Assembly (NCBI RefSeq): GCF_030555055.1 | Contig: NZ_JAMOAO010000001.1 | Coordinates: forward strand, 5,890,001 to 5,954,000 | From: Nocardiopsis sp. YSL2 | GTDB lineage: Bacteria; Actinomycetota; Actinomycetes; Streptosporangiales; Streptosporangiaceae | DNA: 64,000 bases | Direction: 5' to 3' | Shown here: piece by piece, positions 9,069 through 17,001 of the stretch | How positions within the stretch are numbered: position 1 is the stretch's first letter | How the letters are laid out: each line of letters starts with the position of its first letter | Notes under the pieces: model-generated | What the model was told of the DNA's origin: nothing | Databases searched by the model: none | What the model saw: the letters and a program-made list of their open reading frames with translations, nothing else | Position numbers and translations under genes: made by a program

Positions 9069-12000
9069 CAGTACGCCACCTCCGTCGTCCGCTTGCGCAC
9101 GATCGTGACCTCGTCGCGCTGGTTGCCGGTCGGCCCCAGGTAGTTGAAGGCGTAGCTGAACTGCGCGTACCCGCCGATCAGGTGCGTGGGTTTGACGAGC
9201 ACCCGGGTCAGCGAGTTGTGGATGCCTCCGCGCCGGCCGGTGGTCTCGGTCTTGGGCACGTCCACCATCCGGTCCTGGGCGTGGTACATGTACACGGTCC
9301 CCGTGGGCATCCGGTGGGAGACGACCAGGCGCGCGGCCACGACGCCGTTGCGGTTGACGGCCTCCACCCAGTCGTTGTCCACCGCACCGATCGCCTCGGC
9401 GTCGGCGGGGCTCATCCAGATGTTGGGGCCGCCCCTGGAGAGCGTGAGCATGAGCAGATTGTCCTGGTACTCGGAGTGGATCGACCACTTGGAGTGCGGC
9501 GTCAGGTAGCGCACCACCACCTCGCGGCGCCCCGTGGGACCGAAGGCGGGTTCCCCGAAGAGCCGGTGGATGTTCAGCGGCGGACGGTACACCGGCAGGG
9601 CTTCGCCGAACTCGTGCATCCAGTCGTGGTCGACATAGAAGTGCTGGCGGCCGGTGAGCGTGTGCCAGGGCTTGTCGTGCTCCACGTTGATCGTGAAGGG
9701 AGAGTAGCGGCGTTCGGGGCCCTCCTTGCCGGACCACTCCGGGCTGGCTCCGACCGGGGTGGGGCCGCGCTGGGTGTCGGAGAACACCACACGGCGCTCG
9801 TGGGCGCCGTGGATCAGCTCGTCCATGTCGGTGCCGGTCCGGGCCGCCAGGCGCTCGAAGCCCTGGGCGGCCAGCCGGCCGTTGCTGGTCCCCGACAGCG
9901 CCAGGATCGTCTCGCACACCTTGACGTCGGTCTCCAGCGACGGCCGCCCGTCGGCGACTCCGCCGCGCACGGTCCCGTTGGCCCGGCGCAGCCACGCCAC
10001 CTCCTCGTCCGGGGTGAAGGAGACGCCCTTGACGGGCAGGCCCTTGGTCTCCACGAGCGGGCCCAGGGCGGACATCTTGTCGGCGACGGCCGTGTAGTCG
10101 CGCTCCACCGTGACCAGGCCGGGCATGGTGGCGCCCGGTACCGGGCGCTCGCCCGCGTTCTTCCAGTCCGGGACGGTTCCGCCGGGTTGGGCCAGCTCGC
10201 CCGGGGTGTCGTGCTGGTGCGGGACGGCGACCAGGTCGGTGACGGTGCCCAGGTGCTCCTCGGCCAGGGTGCTGAAGGACCGGGCGAGCCCGTGGAAGGC
10301 GTCGAAGTCGGTGCGCGCCTGCCAGGGCGGGTCGATGGCGGGGTTGAAGGCGTGCACGAAGGGGTGCATGTCCGTGGTGGACAGGTCGTGCTTCTCGTAC
10401 CAGGTCGCGGCCGGGAGCACGATGTCGGAGAGCATCGTGGTGCTCGTCATGCGGAAGTCGAGTGAGAGCAGCAGGTCGAGCTTGCCCTCGGGGGCCTCCT
10501 CGCGCCACTCGACCTCGGTGGGCCGGTGTTCGGGTCCCGCCTCCTCGCTGCGCAAGTTGGAGCTGGTGCCCAGCAGGTGGCGCAGGAAGTACTCGTTGCC
10601 CTTGGCCGAGGAGCCGAGCAGGTTGGCCCGCCACACCGTGAGCGTGCGCGGCCAGTTCCTCGGGTCGTCGGGGTCCTCGGCGGCGAAGCGGAGCGTGCCG
10701 TCGGCGAGGCGGCCGGTGACGTAGTCGGCGGGCTCCGTGCCCTCCTCGCGGGCCGAGCGCACCAGGTCCAGGGGGTTGCGGTCGAAGGTGGGGTAGGAGG
10801 GCATCCAGCCCATCCGGGCCGAGGCCGCCACGAGGTCCGCGGTGTGCTTGCCGCGGGTCCGGCCGGGACCCAGCGGCGTGCTGAGGGCGTCGGCGCTGTA
10901 GGTGTCGTAGCGCCACTGGTCGGTGTGCAGGTACCAGTAGGGGGTCGCGGCCATGAAGCGCGCGGGCCGGGTCCAGTCCATGGCCGAGGCGTAGGTGGCC
11001 CAGCCGGTCTGGGTCCGGCACTTCTCCTGGCCGACGTAGTGCGCCCAGCCGCCGCCGTTGACGCCCTGGCAGCCGGTGAGCAGCAGGAGGGTGAGGAAGG
11101 ACCGGTACATGGTGTCGCCGTGGAACCACTGGTTGGTTCCGGCTCCCAGGATGATCATGGCGCGCCCGCCGCTGGCCTCGGCGGTCGACGCGAACTCGCG
11201 GGCGATGCGCACGACCCGGTCGGCGGGCACGGAGGTGATCGGCTCCTGCCAGGCGGGGGTGTAGGGCTCGCTCGCGTCGTCGTAGCCGGTCGGCCAGTCG
11301 CCGGGTAGGCCGGGACGCGCGACCCCGTACTGGGCGAGGAGGAGGTCGAAGACGGTGGTCACCAGACGGTCGCCGATCCTGCGCACGGGGACGCCTCGGA
11401 CCAGGTCGCCGGCCTGGCCGCCGTCGGTGTCGAAGCGCGGCAGGGCGACCTCGACGGCCTCGCCGGTGCCGCCGTCGCCGTGCGCGCCGAGTCGGGGCCG
11501 GACGCCGCCGAGGTCCAGGTTCCACCGGCCCTCGCCCGCCTCGCCCCAGCGGTCGGCGAGGGTGCCGCGCGGCGCGACGACCTCGCCGGTCTCGTCGTCC
11601 ACCAGCAGCGGCCGCCACCGGTCGTGGCCCTCGCTCCCCTCGGAAGGTGCCTCGCGCAGGTCCGCCGCCATGAGGAACTTGCCCGGCACGTGGCGGCCGT
11701 CGCGCTCCTCCAGGGCGATGAGGAAGGGCAGGTCGGTGAACTTGCGCACGTACTCCTCGAAGGCGGGTGTGCGCCGTTCGACGAAGTGCTCGCGCAGGAT
11801 GACGTGTCCCATGGCCATCGCCAGCGCGCCGTCGGTACCGGGGTGCGGTGCCAGCCACTCGTCGGCGAACTTGGCGGCGTCGTTGTAGTCGGGGGCGACC
11901 ACGACGACCTTCTGGCCCCGGTAGCGCGCCTCCGCCATCCAGTGCGCGTCGGGGGTACGGGTGACCGGGACGTTGGACCCCCACAGCATGAGGTAGGCCG

Positions 12001-12769
12001 CGTCCCACCAGTCCCCGGACTCGGGGACGTCGGTCTGGTCCCCGAACACGTGGGGGGAGGCCACCGGGAGGTCGGCGTACCAGTCGTAGAACGACAGCAT
12101 CGAGCCGCCCAGCAGGTTCACGAACCGGGCGCCCACGCCGTGGGAGACCTGGGACATCGCCGGGATCGGGGAGAAGCCCGCGACGCGGTCCGGCCCGTAC
12201 TCCTTGATCGTGTGCACGTGCGCGGCCGCGGCGATCTCCAGTGCCTCCTGCCAGGTGACGCGCACGAGCCCGCCCTTGCCGCGCGCCCGCTGGTAGCGGC
12301 GCCGCCTGTCGGGGTCGGTGGTGATCTCCGCCCACGCCGCCACGGGGTCGCCCAGCCGGCCCCGCGCCTCGCGGTACATCTCCACCAGCACGCCGCGGGC
12401 GTAGGGGTAGCGCACCCGGGTCGGCGAGTAGGTGTACCAGGAGAACGCCGCGCCGCGCGGACAGCCGCGCGGCTCGTACTCCGGCCGGTCCGGGCCCACG
12501 GACGGGTAGTCGGTCGCCTGGGTCTCCCAGGTGATGATCCCGTCCTTGACATAGACGTTCCAGGAACAGGATCCCGTGCAGTTCACGCCGTGGGTGGAAC
12601 GCACCACCTTGTCGTGGCTCCACCGGTCCCGGTAGAACACGTCGCCCTCACGGCCGCCTTGCTTGAACTCCGCGCGCAGGTCGTCCGTGGTGGCGGACCT
12701 GCGCAGGTAGGTTCCCGCCCGCAGGAGCAGGTCCTGGGGACCGCTCCCGGGTTCGTCGCCGTCGCGCAT
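9068..12769 (-). CDS. narG: Respiratory nitrate reductase, alpha (catalytic, Mo-bisMGD) subunit
   Basis: A 1233-residue molybdoenzyme that reduces nitrate to nitrite at the cytoplasmic side of the membrane. Its [4Fe-4S] ligand set is His60, Cys64, Cys68 and Cys103, in HGVNCTGSCSW and RGCPRG. This is the His-ligated FS0 pattern of NarG rather than the Cys-only pattern of periplasmic enzymes. The molybdenum-coordinating aspartate lies in the conserved YDWYADLP segment, followed by GDQTDVPESGDWW and WGSNVPVTRTPDAHW. There is no twin-arginine signal, which agrees with cytoplasmic NarGH. The length matches the family (about 1230-1250). It is the first gene of narGHJI and diverges from narK across 207 bp. 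Confidence 0.97.
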   Translation of the reverse strand: MRDGDEPGSGPQDLLLRAGTYLRRSATTDDLRAEFKQGGREGDVFYRDRWSHDKVVRSTHGVNCTGSCSWNVYVKDGIITWETQATDYPSVGPDRPEYEPRGCPRGAAFSWYTYSPTRVRYPYARGVLVEMYREARGRLGDPVAAWAEITTDPDRRRRYQRARGKGGLVRVTWQEALEIAAAAHVHTIKEYGPDRVAGFSPIPAMSQVSHGVGARFVNLLGGSMLSFYDWYADLPVASPHVFGDQTDVPESGDWWDAAYLMLWGSNVPVTRTPDAHWMAEARYRGQKVVVVAPDYNDAAKFADEWLAPHPGTDGALAMAMGHVILREHFVERRTPAFEEYVRKFTDLPFLIALEERDGRHVPGKFLMAADLREAPSEGSEGHDRWRPLLVDDETGEVVAPRGTLADRWGEAGEGRWNLDLGGVRPRLGAHGDGGTGEAVEVALPRFDTDGGQAGDLVRGVPVRRIGDRLVTTVFDLLLAQYGVARPGLPGDWPTGYDDASEPYTPAWQEPITSVPADRVVRIAREFASTAEASGGRAMIILGAGTNQWFHGDTMYRSFLTLLLLTGCQGVNGGGWAHYVGQEKCRTQTGWATYASAMDWTRPARFMAATPYWYLHTDQWRYDTYSADALSTPLGPGRTRGKHTADLVAASARMGWMPSYPTFDRNPLDLVRSAREEGTEPADYVTGRLADGTLRFAAEDPDDPRNWPRTLTVWRANLLGSSAKGNEYFLRHLLGTSSNLRSEEAGPEHRPTEVEWREEAPEGKLDLLLSLDFRMTSTTMLSDIVLPAATWYEKHDLSTTDMHPFVHAFNPAIDPPWQARTDFDAFHGLARSFSTLAEEHLGTVTDLVAVPHQHDTPGELAQPGGTVPDWKNAGERPVPGATMPGLVTVERDYTAVADKMSALGPLVETKGLPVKGVSFTPDEEVAWLRRANGTVRGGVADGRPSLETDVKVCETILALSGTSNGRLAAQGFERLAARTGTDMDELIHGAHERRVVFSDTQRGPTPVGASPEWSGKEGPERRYSPFTINVEHDKPWHTLTGRQHFYVDHDWMHEFGEALPVYRPPLNIHRLFGEPAFGPTGRREVVVRYLTPHSKWSIHSEYQDNLLMLTLSRGGPNIWMSPADAEAIGAVDNDWVEAVNRNGVVAARLVVSHRMPTGTVYMYHAQDRMVDVPKTETTGRRGGIHNSLTRVLVKPTHLIGGYAQFSYAFNYLGPTGNQRDEVTIVRKRTTEVAY

Positions 12770-12854
12770 CCGGCTGCCTCGCGATCTCGTCGTCGTTCGC
12801 GTACTCGCTTGTCCGTTTCATCCTTGTACGGCAGAGCCCAGGAAAAATGTCGGC

Positions 12855-12898
12855 AAAAGTCCCCTCATGAGGTCCCAAAGTCCCGTCCGGACGGGGAC
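12855..12898. promoter_or_regulatory. Candidate regulatory region of narG/narK: repeated GTCCC half-sites and palindrome
   Basis: Three copies of a (A/G)GTCCC motif lie at about 12858-12864, 12871-12876 and 12879-12884. A perfect 14-bp palindrome, CCCGTCCGGACGGG, is at 12882-12895. CCTCATGAGG at 12863-12872 is a further 10-bp palindrome. GGGAC/GTCCC half-sites are the hallmark of DevR/DosR-type hypoxia regulators in actinobacteria, which would suit a nitrate-respiration locus. This is inference from motif similarity, and the half-site spacing is not the canonical one. Confidence 0.4.
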
Positions 12899-12976
12899 CC
12901 GCGACACTCTCCCGACCGGCGGACGCGTCGCTAGCGTCGTCCGCGACAGTGGCCGCGACGGAGGAGTACGGACCTG

Positions 12977-14215
12977 ATGAGCACCACAGGGGAGAGAGCT
13001 CCCGCACCGGTGAGAGGGGCGGCGACCAACCTCGCCCTCGCCACCCTCGCCTTCACGATGACCTTCTGGGCGTGGAACCTCGTCGGACCGCTGTCGAAGA
13101 CCTACAGCGAGGCCCTGGACCTGACCCCCACCCAGACGTCCCTCCTCGTGGCCTTTCCGGTCCTGGTCGGGGCGCTCGGCCGCATTCCCGTGGGGGCGCT
13201 GACCGACCGCTACGGCGGCAGGCGCATGTTCACCGCGGTCTGCGCGGTCAGCATCGTCCCCGTGCTGCTGGTCGGTCTCTCCGGCGGCTCGTTCGCCCTC
13301 ATGCTGGTCTCGGGCTTCCTGCTGGGCGTGGCCGGCACGTCCTTCGCCGTGGGCATCCCCTTCGTCAGCGCGTGGTTCCCCCCGCACCGCCGCGGCTTCG
13401 CCACCGGCGTGTTCGGCGCGGGCATGGGCGGCACCGCTCTGTCGGCGTTCGCCACCCCCTGGCTCGCCGAGCGGCTCGGCCTGCTGGGCACGCACCTGGT
13501 GATCGCGCTCGCCCTTGCGGCGACGGGTACGGCCATGGCCCTGTTCAGCCGCGACGCGCCCGGATGGGAACCGCGCACCGAGGCCCTGCTCCCCCGGCTG
13601 GGCCAGGCCGCCCGGCTCAAGCGCACCTGGCAGCTCTCGGCCCTGTACGCGCTCGCCTTCGGCGGCTTCGTCGCCTTCTCCACCTACCTGCCCACGATCC
13701 TGACCACCGCCTACGGCTTCGTCCAGACCGAGGCGGGCATGCGGACCGCCGGATTCGCCCTGGCCGCGGTGATCGCCCGCCCGGTGGGCGGCACACTCTC
13801 GGACCGGGTGGGCCCCGTGCGCGTGTGCGTGGCCTCCTTCGGCGCGGTGAGCGCCCTGTCCGTCTTCCTGGCCTTCGAGCCGCCCGCCGAACTCGCGGCC
13901 GGCACCGCCTTCGTCCTCACCGCGTTCATGCTCGGCCTCGGGACGGGCGGTGTGTTCGCCCTGCTGGCCAAGGTCGTCGAACCGGCGCGCGTGGGCGCGG
14001 TGACCGGCCTGGTCGGTGCCGCGGGTGGACTGGGCGGCTACTTCCCACCGCTGGTGATGGGTGTGGTCTACCAGGCCACGGGCGCCTACCTGATCGGATT
14101 CGTGCTCCTGGCGGCCGTGGCCCTGGCCGCGGCGGTCTACACCGCGCTCGCCCTGGGCCGGGCGGCGGGCCCCGCCCGCCGCCCCCGCCCGGGGACGGCG
14201 GTCGACGCGGGCTGA
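12977..14215 (+). CDS. narK: Nitrate/nitrite transporter, major facilitator family (NarK-type)
   Basis: A 412-residue, 12-helix MFS protein of the nitrate-nitrite porter family. It is expected to take up nitrate and/or export nitrite for the cytoplasmic-facing NarGHI. It starts with MSTTGERAPAP, and GGAGGA lies 12 bases upstream. The first helices contain FTMTFWAWNLVGPL and the loop GRIPVGALTDRYGGRR, the MFS motif A equivalent. Glycine-rich helices GVFGAGMGGTALSAF and GLVGAAGGLGGYFPP correspond to the two nitrate-signature regions of NarK. Its position divergent from narGHJI supports the role. Whether it is a NarK1-type (proton symport) or NarK2-type (exchange) protein is not decided. Confidence 0.9.
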   Translation: MSTTGERAPAPVRGAATNLALATLAFTMTFWAWNLVGPLSKTYSEALDLTPTQTSLLVAFPVLVGALGRIPVGALTDRYGGRRMFTAVCAVSIVPVLLVGLSGGSFALMLVSGFLLGVAGTSFAVGIPFVSAWFPPHRRGFATGVFGAGMGGTALSAFATPWLAERLGLLGTHLVIALALAATGTAMALFSRDAPGWEPRTEALLPRLGQAARLKRTWQLSALYALAFGGFVAFSTYLPTILTTAYGFVQTEAGMRTAGFALAAVIARPVGGTLSDRVGPVRVCVASFGAVSALSVFLAFEPPAELAAGTAFVLTAFMLGLGTGGVFALLAKVVEPARVGAVTGLVGAAGGLGGYFPPLVMGVVYQATGAYLIGFVLLAAVALAAAVYTALALGRAAGPARRPRPGTAVDAG

Positions 14216-14228
14216 GCCTGCGCCCGGC

Positions 14229-14279
14229 CGGCTCCGGGGACCGGAGCCGCCCCGCGCCCGGGCACGCGTCCCGGGCGCG
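14229..14279. terminator. Two adjacent hairpins between convergent narK and LPMO genes
   Basis: A 9-bp stem CGGCTCCGG/CCGGAGCCG with a 3-base loop is at 14229-14249. A 10-bp stem CGCGCCCGGG/CCCGGGCGCG with a 7-base loop is at 14253-14279. Placed between two convergent genes, they are likely to act as a bidirectional terminator. Confidence 0.6.
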
Positions 14280-14321
14280 GGTCCCGGGCGCGGGTCCCGC
14301 CTCCGGCCGGATCGTCGCGGG

Positions 14322-15383
14322 TCAGTCCTGCCGGCAGGTCACCGCGGGCAGGGTGTTCACCCCGTCGTGGGAGGCCACGAACCCGAAGGTGGTGGACTCC
14401 CCCGCGGCCAGCGCCGCATTGTGGGCCACGCTGGTCGCCTCGTGGTGCGCCCCGTGGGCGACGACCTCGGCGTTCCAGGAGCTCTGGATCTCCTGGCCGT
14501 TGGCGAACACCCAGTCGACCATCCACCCGGCGAGGTCCTGCTCACCGGCGGTCACCTCGACCTCGCCCTGGAAGCCGTTCGACCACTCGCCGACCACCGT
14601 GTACTCCGCCCGGCAGTACTCCTCGGGCGGAGTGGTGGGGTCGGGGCTCGGCGTCGGGTCCGGGCTGGGCGTGGGGTCGGGGCTCGGGGACGGGTCGGGA
14701 CCGCCCGGGTCCTCTCCGAAGACCACGTCCGAGCAGTTGTAGAACGCCTCGGGGCTGTCCGAGCGCTCCCAGACGACGTACACCACGTGCCGCCCCTCGC
14801 GGTCGGGCAGGTCGACGTCCCAGTAGTACTCCGCGCCCGCGTCGCCCTCGCTGCGCAGCGGCGGGTTCGTGGTCTCGTCGATGAGCTCCAGGTCGTCCCA
14901 GGCCAGGGGCGTGTTCGGATCCCATCCGTCCTCGGTGACGTAGGTGAAGAAGGTCCCCGGGTGCGGCGCCCAGGCGTTGTGGCGGAACTCCACGGACGTG
15001 TTGGGCTCCAGCGGCGTGCTCGGCCAGTCCGTTCTCGGCTCGTTGAAGGCCGCGAAGCTCTCGGTGGGACCGCACAGCTCGCCGTCGGCCACCCGTTCGC
15101 GGTGGGCGTCGCCGACGTCGCCGATGAGGTTGCCGAACCAGTTCCAGAACGCGTAGTCGCCGCCCTCGGCCAGGGCGTCGGCGCAGGCGTCGTTGGTGGG
15201 CTGGAGGGCACCGCCGCTGGTGCCCCCGGTGGCGTCCTGGAAGCAGGCGTAGGTGCGGCTGGCCGGGTAGGTGTAGGCCCCGTGGGCCTCGGCGGGCTCT
15301 GGGGTGAGGGCGACGGCGTAGCCGGCCGCCAGGCCGCCCAGGGCCACGGTCGTGATCAGTGCGTGGCGTGTCCTCGTTCTCAT
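14322..15383 (-). CDS. Secreted lytic polysaccharide monooxygenase (AA10) with C-terminal CBM2
   Basis: A 353-residue secreted copper enzyme that oxidatively cleaves crystalline cellulose or chitin. The signal peptide (residues 1-33, ending PEPAEA) leaves His34 as the mature N-terminus (HGAYTYPASRTYAC). This is the essential first ligand of the copper histidine brace; the second is probably His141 in WAPHPGTFF. The AA10 domain spans about 34-225. It is followed by a DPSPSPDPTPS linker (about 226-250) and a CBM2 cellulose-binding module (about 255-353) with the expected tryptophans and paired cysteines. The CBM2 and the cellulase neighbours suggest a cellulose-active enzyme. It is the last of four minus-strand polysaccharide genes, 72 bp after the GH5 gene. 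Confidence 0.93.
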   Translation of the reverse strand: MRTRTRHALITTVALGGLAAGYAVALTPEPAEAHGAYTYPASRTYACFQDATGGTSGGALQPTNDACADALAEGGDYAFWNWFGNLIGDVGDAHRERVADGELCGPTESFAAFNEPRTDWPSTPLEPNTSVEFRHNAWAPHPGTFFTYVTEDGWDPNTPLAWDDLELIDETTNPPLRSEGDAGAEYYWDVDLPDREGRHVVYVVWERSDSPEAFYNCSDVVFGEDPGGPDPSPSPDPTPSPDPTPSPDPTTPPEEYCRAEYTVVGEWSNGFQGEVEVTAGEQDLAGWMVDWVFANGQEIQSSWNAEVVAHGAHHEATSVAHNAALAAGESTTFGFVASHDGVNTLPAVTCRQD

Positions 15384-15417
15384 CGTTGTTCACTGCTCCA
15401 TTCGGTGGGGGGTGGGT

Positions 15418-15449
15418 GGTCGCACGGGGCCGCGTGGCCCCGTGCGACC
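15418..15449. terminator. 14-bp perfect hairpin between GH5 and LPMO genes
   Basis: GGTCGCACGGGGCC and GGCCCCGTGCGACC form a perfect 14-bp stem with a 4-base loop. It lies 6 bases after the GH5 stop and 35 bases before the LPMO start on the minus strand. It has the shape of an intrinsic terminator without a U-tract, or an mRNA-stabilising intercistronic hairpin. Confidence 0.6.
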
Positions 15450-15455
15450 GGTGTG

Positions 15456-16823
15456 TCAGGCGGTGCAGTCGAGTTCGGGGACGCCGACGGTCCCCTCATG
15501 GGAGCCGGTGAAGCCGAAGCTGGTCGACTGTCCGGCCGCGAGCGCGCCGTTGTAGGCGGCGTTGTCCGCGCTCACCTGGTCGCCGTCCCCGGTGACCGTG
15601 GCGTTCCAGGCCTGGGTGACGCGCTCGCCGTCGGCGAAGGTCCAGGTGACCGTCCAGGCGGTGATCGGCGCGGTGGCGGTGACGGCCACCTGCGCCTGGA
15701 AGCCGCCGGACCACTCGTGCTGGACCGTGTACTCGGCCTCGCAGTCGCCGTCCCCGGGCGGGTCGGTCGGGTCCGGGCTCGGCGTCGGGTCCGGGCTCGG
15801 CGACGGGTCGGGGTCGGTCCCTCCGTAGACCGGGGCCTCGACGGCCGTCTCGGCGATCCCGTTCGGGCCGTGGAAGATCCGCTCGCCCCAGGGGGTGAGC
15901 CGGTTCACGTCGAAGTCCTCCACCATGTCCAGGTACTCGACGCCGCCGCTGTTGCCGCTCCAGGACCAGCCGATGTAGCCCAGGCCCAGGCGCTCGGCGT
16001 GCGCCATGATGGCGTCCTCGTCGGGGTTGCCGTCACTGTGGTCGATACCGAACTCGCCGACCATCAGGGGCAGGCCCGCGTCCGTGAAGGCCTCCATGTA
16101 GTCGACGACCGTCGACTCCTGCTCGTAGACGCCGTACATGTGGATCGAGAACAGCGTGTTGGCGTCGGGGTCGGAGTCGAAGACCTGCTGGGCGTCGGCG
16201 CGCATGGTGTGCGACCAGTCCTGGCCCCAGTTGGGCGCGTCCACGACCAGGGTGTGGTCGAAGCCCTCGTCGCGCAGGCGCTGGATCGCCGCGGTGGTGT
16301 CGGCCGCCCAGTCCTGGACGGTCGCCGCGTCGTTGCCGTAGGGCTCGTTGCCGATGTTGACCAGGACGTGGTCCTCCTCGCCCTCGACGGCGTCGCGCAC
16401 CCGCAGCCAGTAGTCGACCGCCTGGTCGAGCGTGGCGGCCTCGGCCTCCTCGCCGTACCCGGTGGTGTCGTGCACCTCCAGGACGCAGATCAGCCGGTTG
16501 GCCTTGCAGTCGTCCACCACCGCGGACACGTCGCCGACACCGTTCTCGTTCCATCGGTCGCCGCTGCTGAGGACGACCCGCACGGCGTTGGCCCCCAGGG
16601 ACTTGATGTCGCCCAGAGACTGGGTCTCCTGCGGGTACCAGGTGTGGGCGTGGCTGACACCGCGCATGACGAAGTCGTTGCCGGCCGCGTCGACCAGCCG
16701 GCCCTCGCTGATCCGGAAGCCGGTGTCGGCCTGGGCCGGCAGCGCGTACGCCAGTACGCCGGCCATGAGGGCCAGGACGGCCCCGAGGGCGACCAGCAGG
16801 CGCCGGGGTACGGATGATCTCAT
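15456..16823 (-). CDS. Secreted GH5 glycoside hydrolase (beta-mannanase type) with C-terminal CBM2
   Basis: A 455-residue secreted enzyme. The signal peptide is residues 1-32 (ending LPAQA). The GH5 barrel spans about 33-332. The acid/base is Glu160 in NIGNEPYGN and the nucleophile is Glu257 in MVGEFGIDHS. The block GVSHAHTWYPQ followed by VLEVHDTTGYGE is characteristic of the actinobacterial GH5 subfamily 8 endo-1,4-beta-mannanases, so mannan is the likely substrate. A DPSPSPDPTPS linker and a CBM2 (about 361-455) follow. ATG 16823 is chosen because GGAGGA lies 9 bases upstream and a signal peptide follows; the frame extends further but is not secretory. A separate palindrome at 16848-16859 suggests its own operator. 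Confidence 0.92.
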   Translation of the reverse strand: MRSSVPRRLLVALGAVLALMAGVLAYALPAQADTGFRISEGRLVDAAGNDFVMRGVSHAHTWYPQETQSLGDIKSLGANAVRVVLSSGDRWNENGVGDVSAVVDDCKANRLICVLEVHDTTGYGEEAEAATLDQAVDYWLRVRDAVEGEEDHVLVNIGNEPYGNDAATVQDWAADTTAAIQRLRDEGFDHTLVVDAPNWGQDWSHTMRADAQQVFDSDPDANTLFSIHMYGVYEQESTVVDYMEAFTDAGLPLMVGEFGIDHSDGNPDEDAIMAHAERLGLGYIGWSWSGNSGGVEYLDMVEDFDVNRLTPWGERIFHGPNGIAETAVEAPVYGGTDPDPSPSPDPTPSPDPTDPPGDGDCEAEYTVQHEWSGGFQAQVAVTATAPITAWTVTWTFADGERVTQAWNATVTGDGDQVSADNAAYNGALAAGQSTSFGFTGSHEGTVGVPELDCTA

Positions 16824-16847
16824 CGGGTGATTCCTCCATCTGTCGGA

Positions 16848-16859
16848 GACAACGTTGTC
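16848..16859. promoter_or_regulatory. 12-bp palindrome upstream of GH5 gene, LacI-type operator candidate
   Basis: GACAACGTTGTC is a perfect 12-bp palindrome with a central CG, 24 bases upstream of the GH5 start and downstream of the preceding hairpin. Its centre and length fit LacI-family operators, and it differs from the CelR box in front of the GH48 gene. Inference: the mannanase gene has its own promoter under a mannan-responsive repressor not encoded here. Confidence 0.5.
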
Positions 16860-16943
16860 GAAGGTGGTCTGGGGGACGCCGGGGACAGTGGCGGGAATCT
16901 GTCCCCGGCGCCGGTCGGGGGCGGGCGGGGTTCTGGGGCGGAC

Positions 16944-16978
16944 GGGGCCGGGCGCCGGGGGGTGGGACGCCCGGCCCC
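16944..16978. terminator. 11-bp hairpin between GH10 and GH5 genes
   Basis: GGGGCCGGGCG and CGCCCGGCCCC form an 11-bp stem with a 13-base loop, 23 bases after the GH10 stop on the minus strand. Confidence 0.55.
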
Positions 16979-17001
16979 TGGACGGTGCGCGGGGCGCGTC
17001 C

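Noticed and set aside
7350-12623. A very long minus-strand open frame that covers narH and continues through narG in another frame
   Set aside because: The narH part is real from 9068 down. The remainder is the out-of-frame shadow of narG and is a typical high-GC artefact, rich in arginine, glycine and proline.
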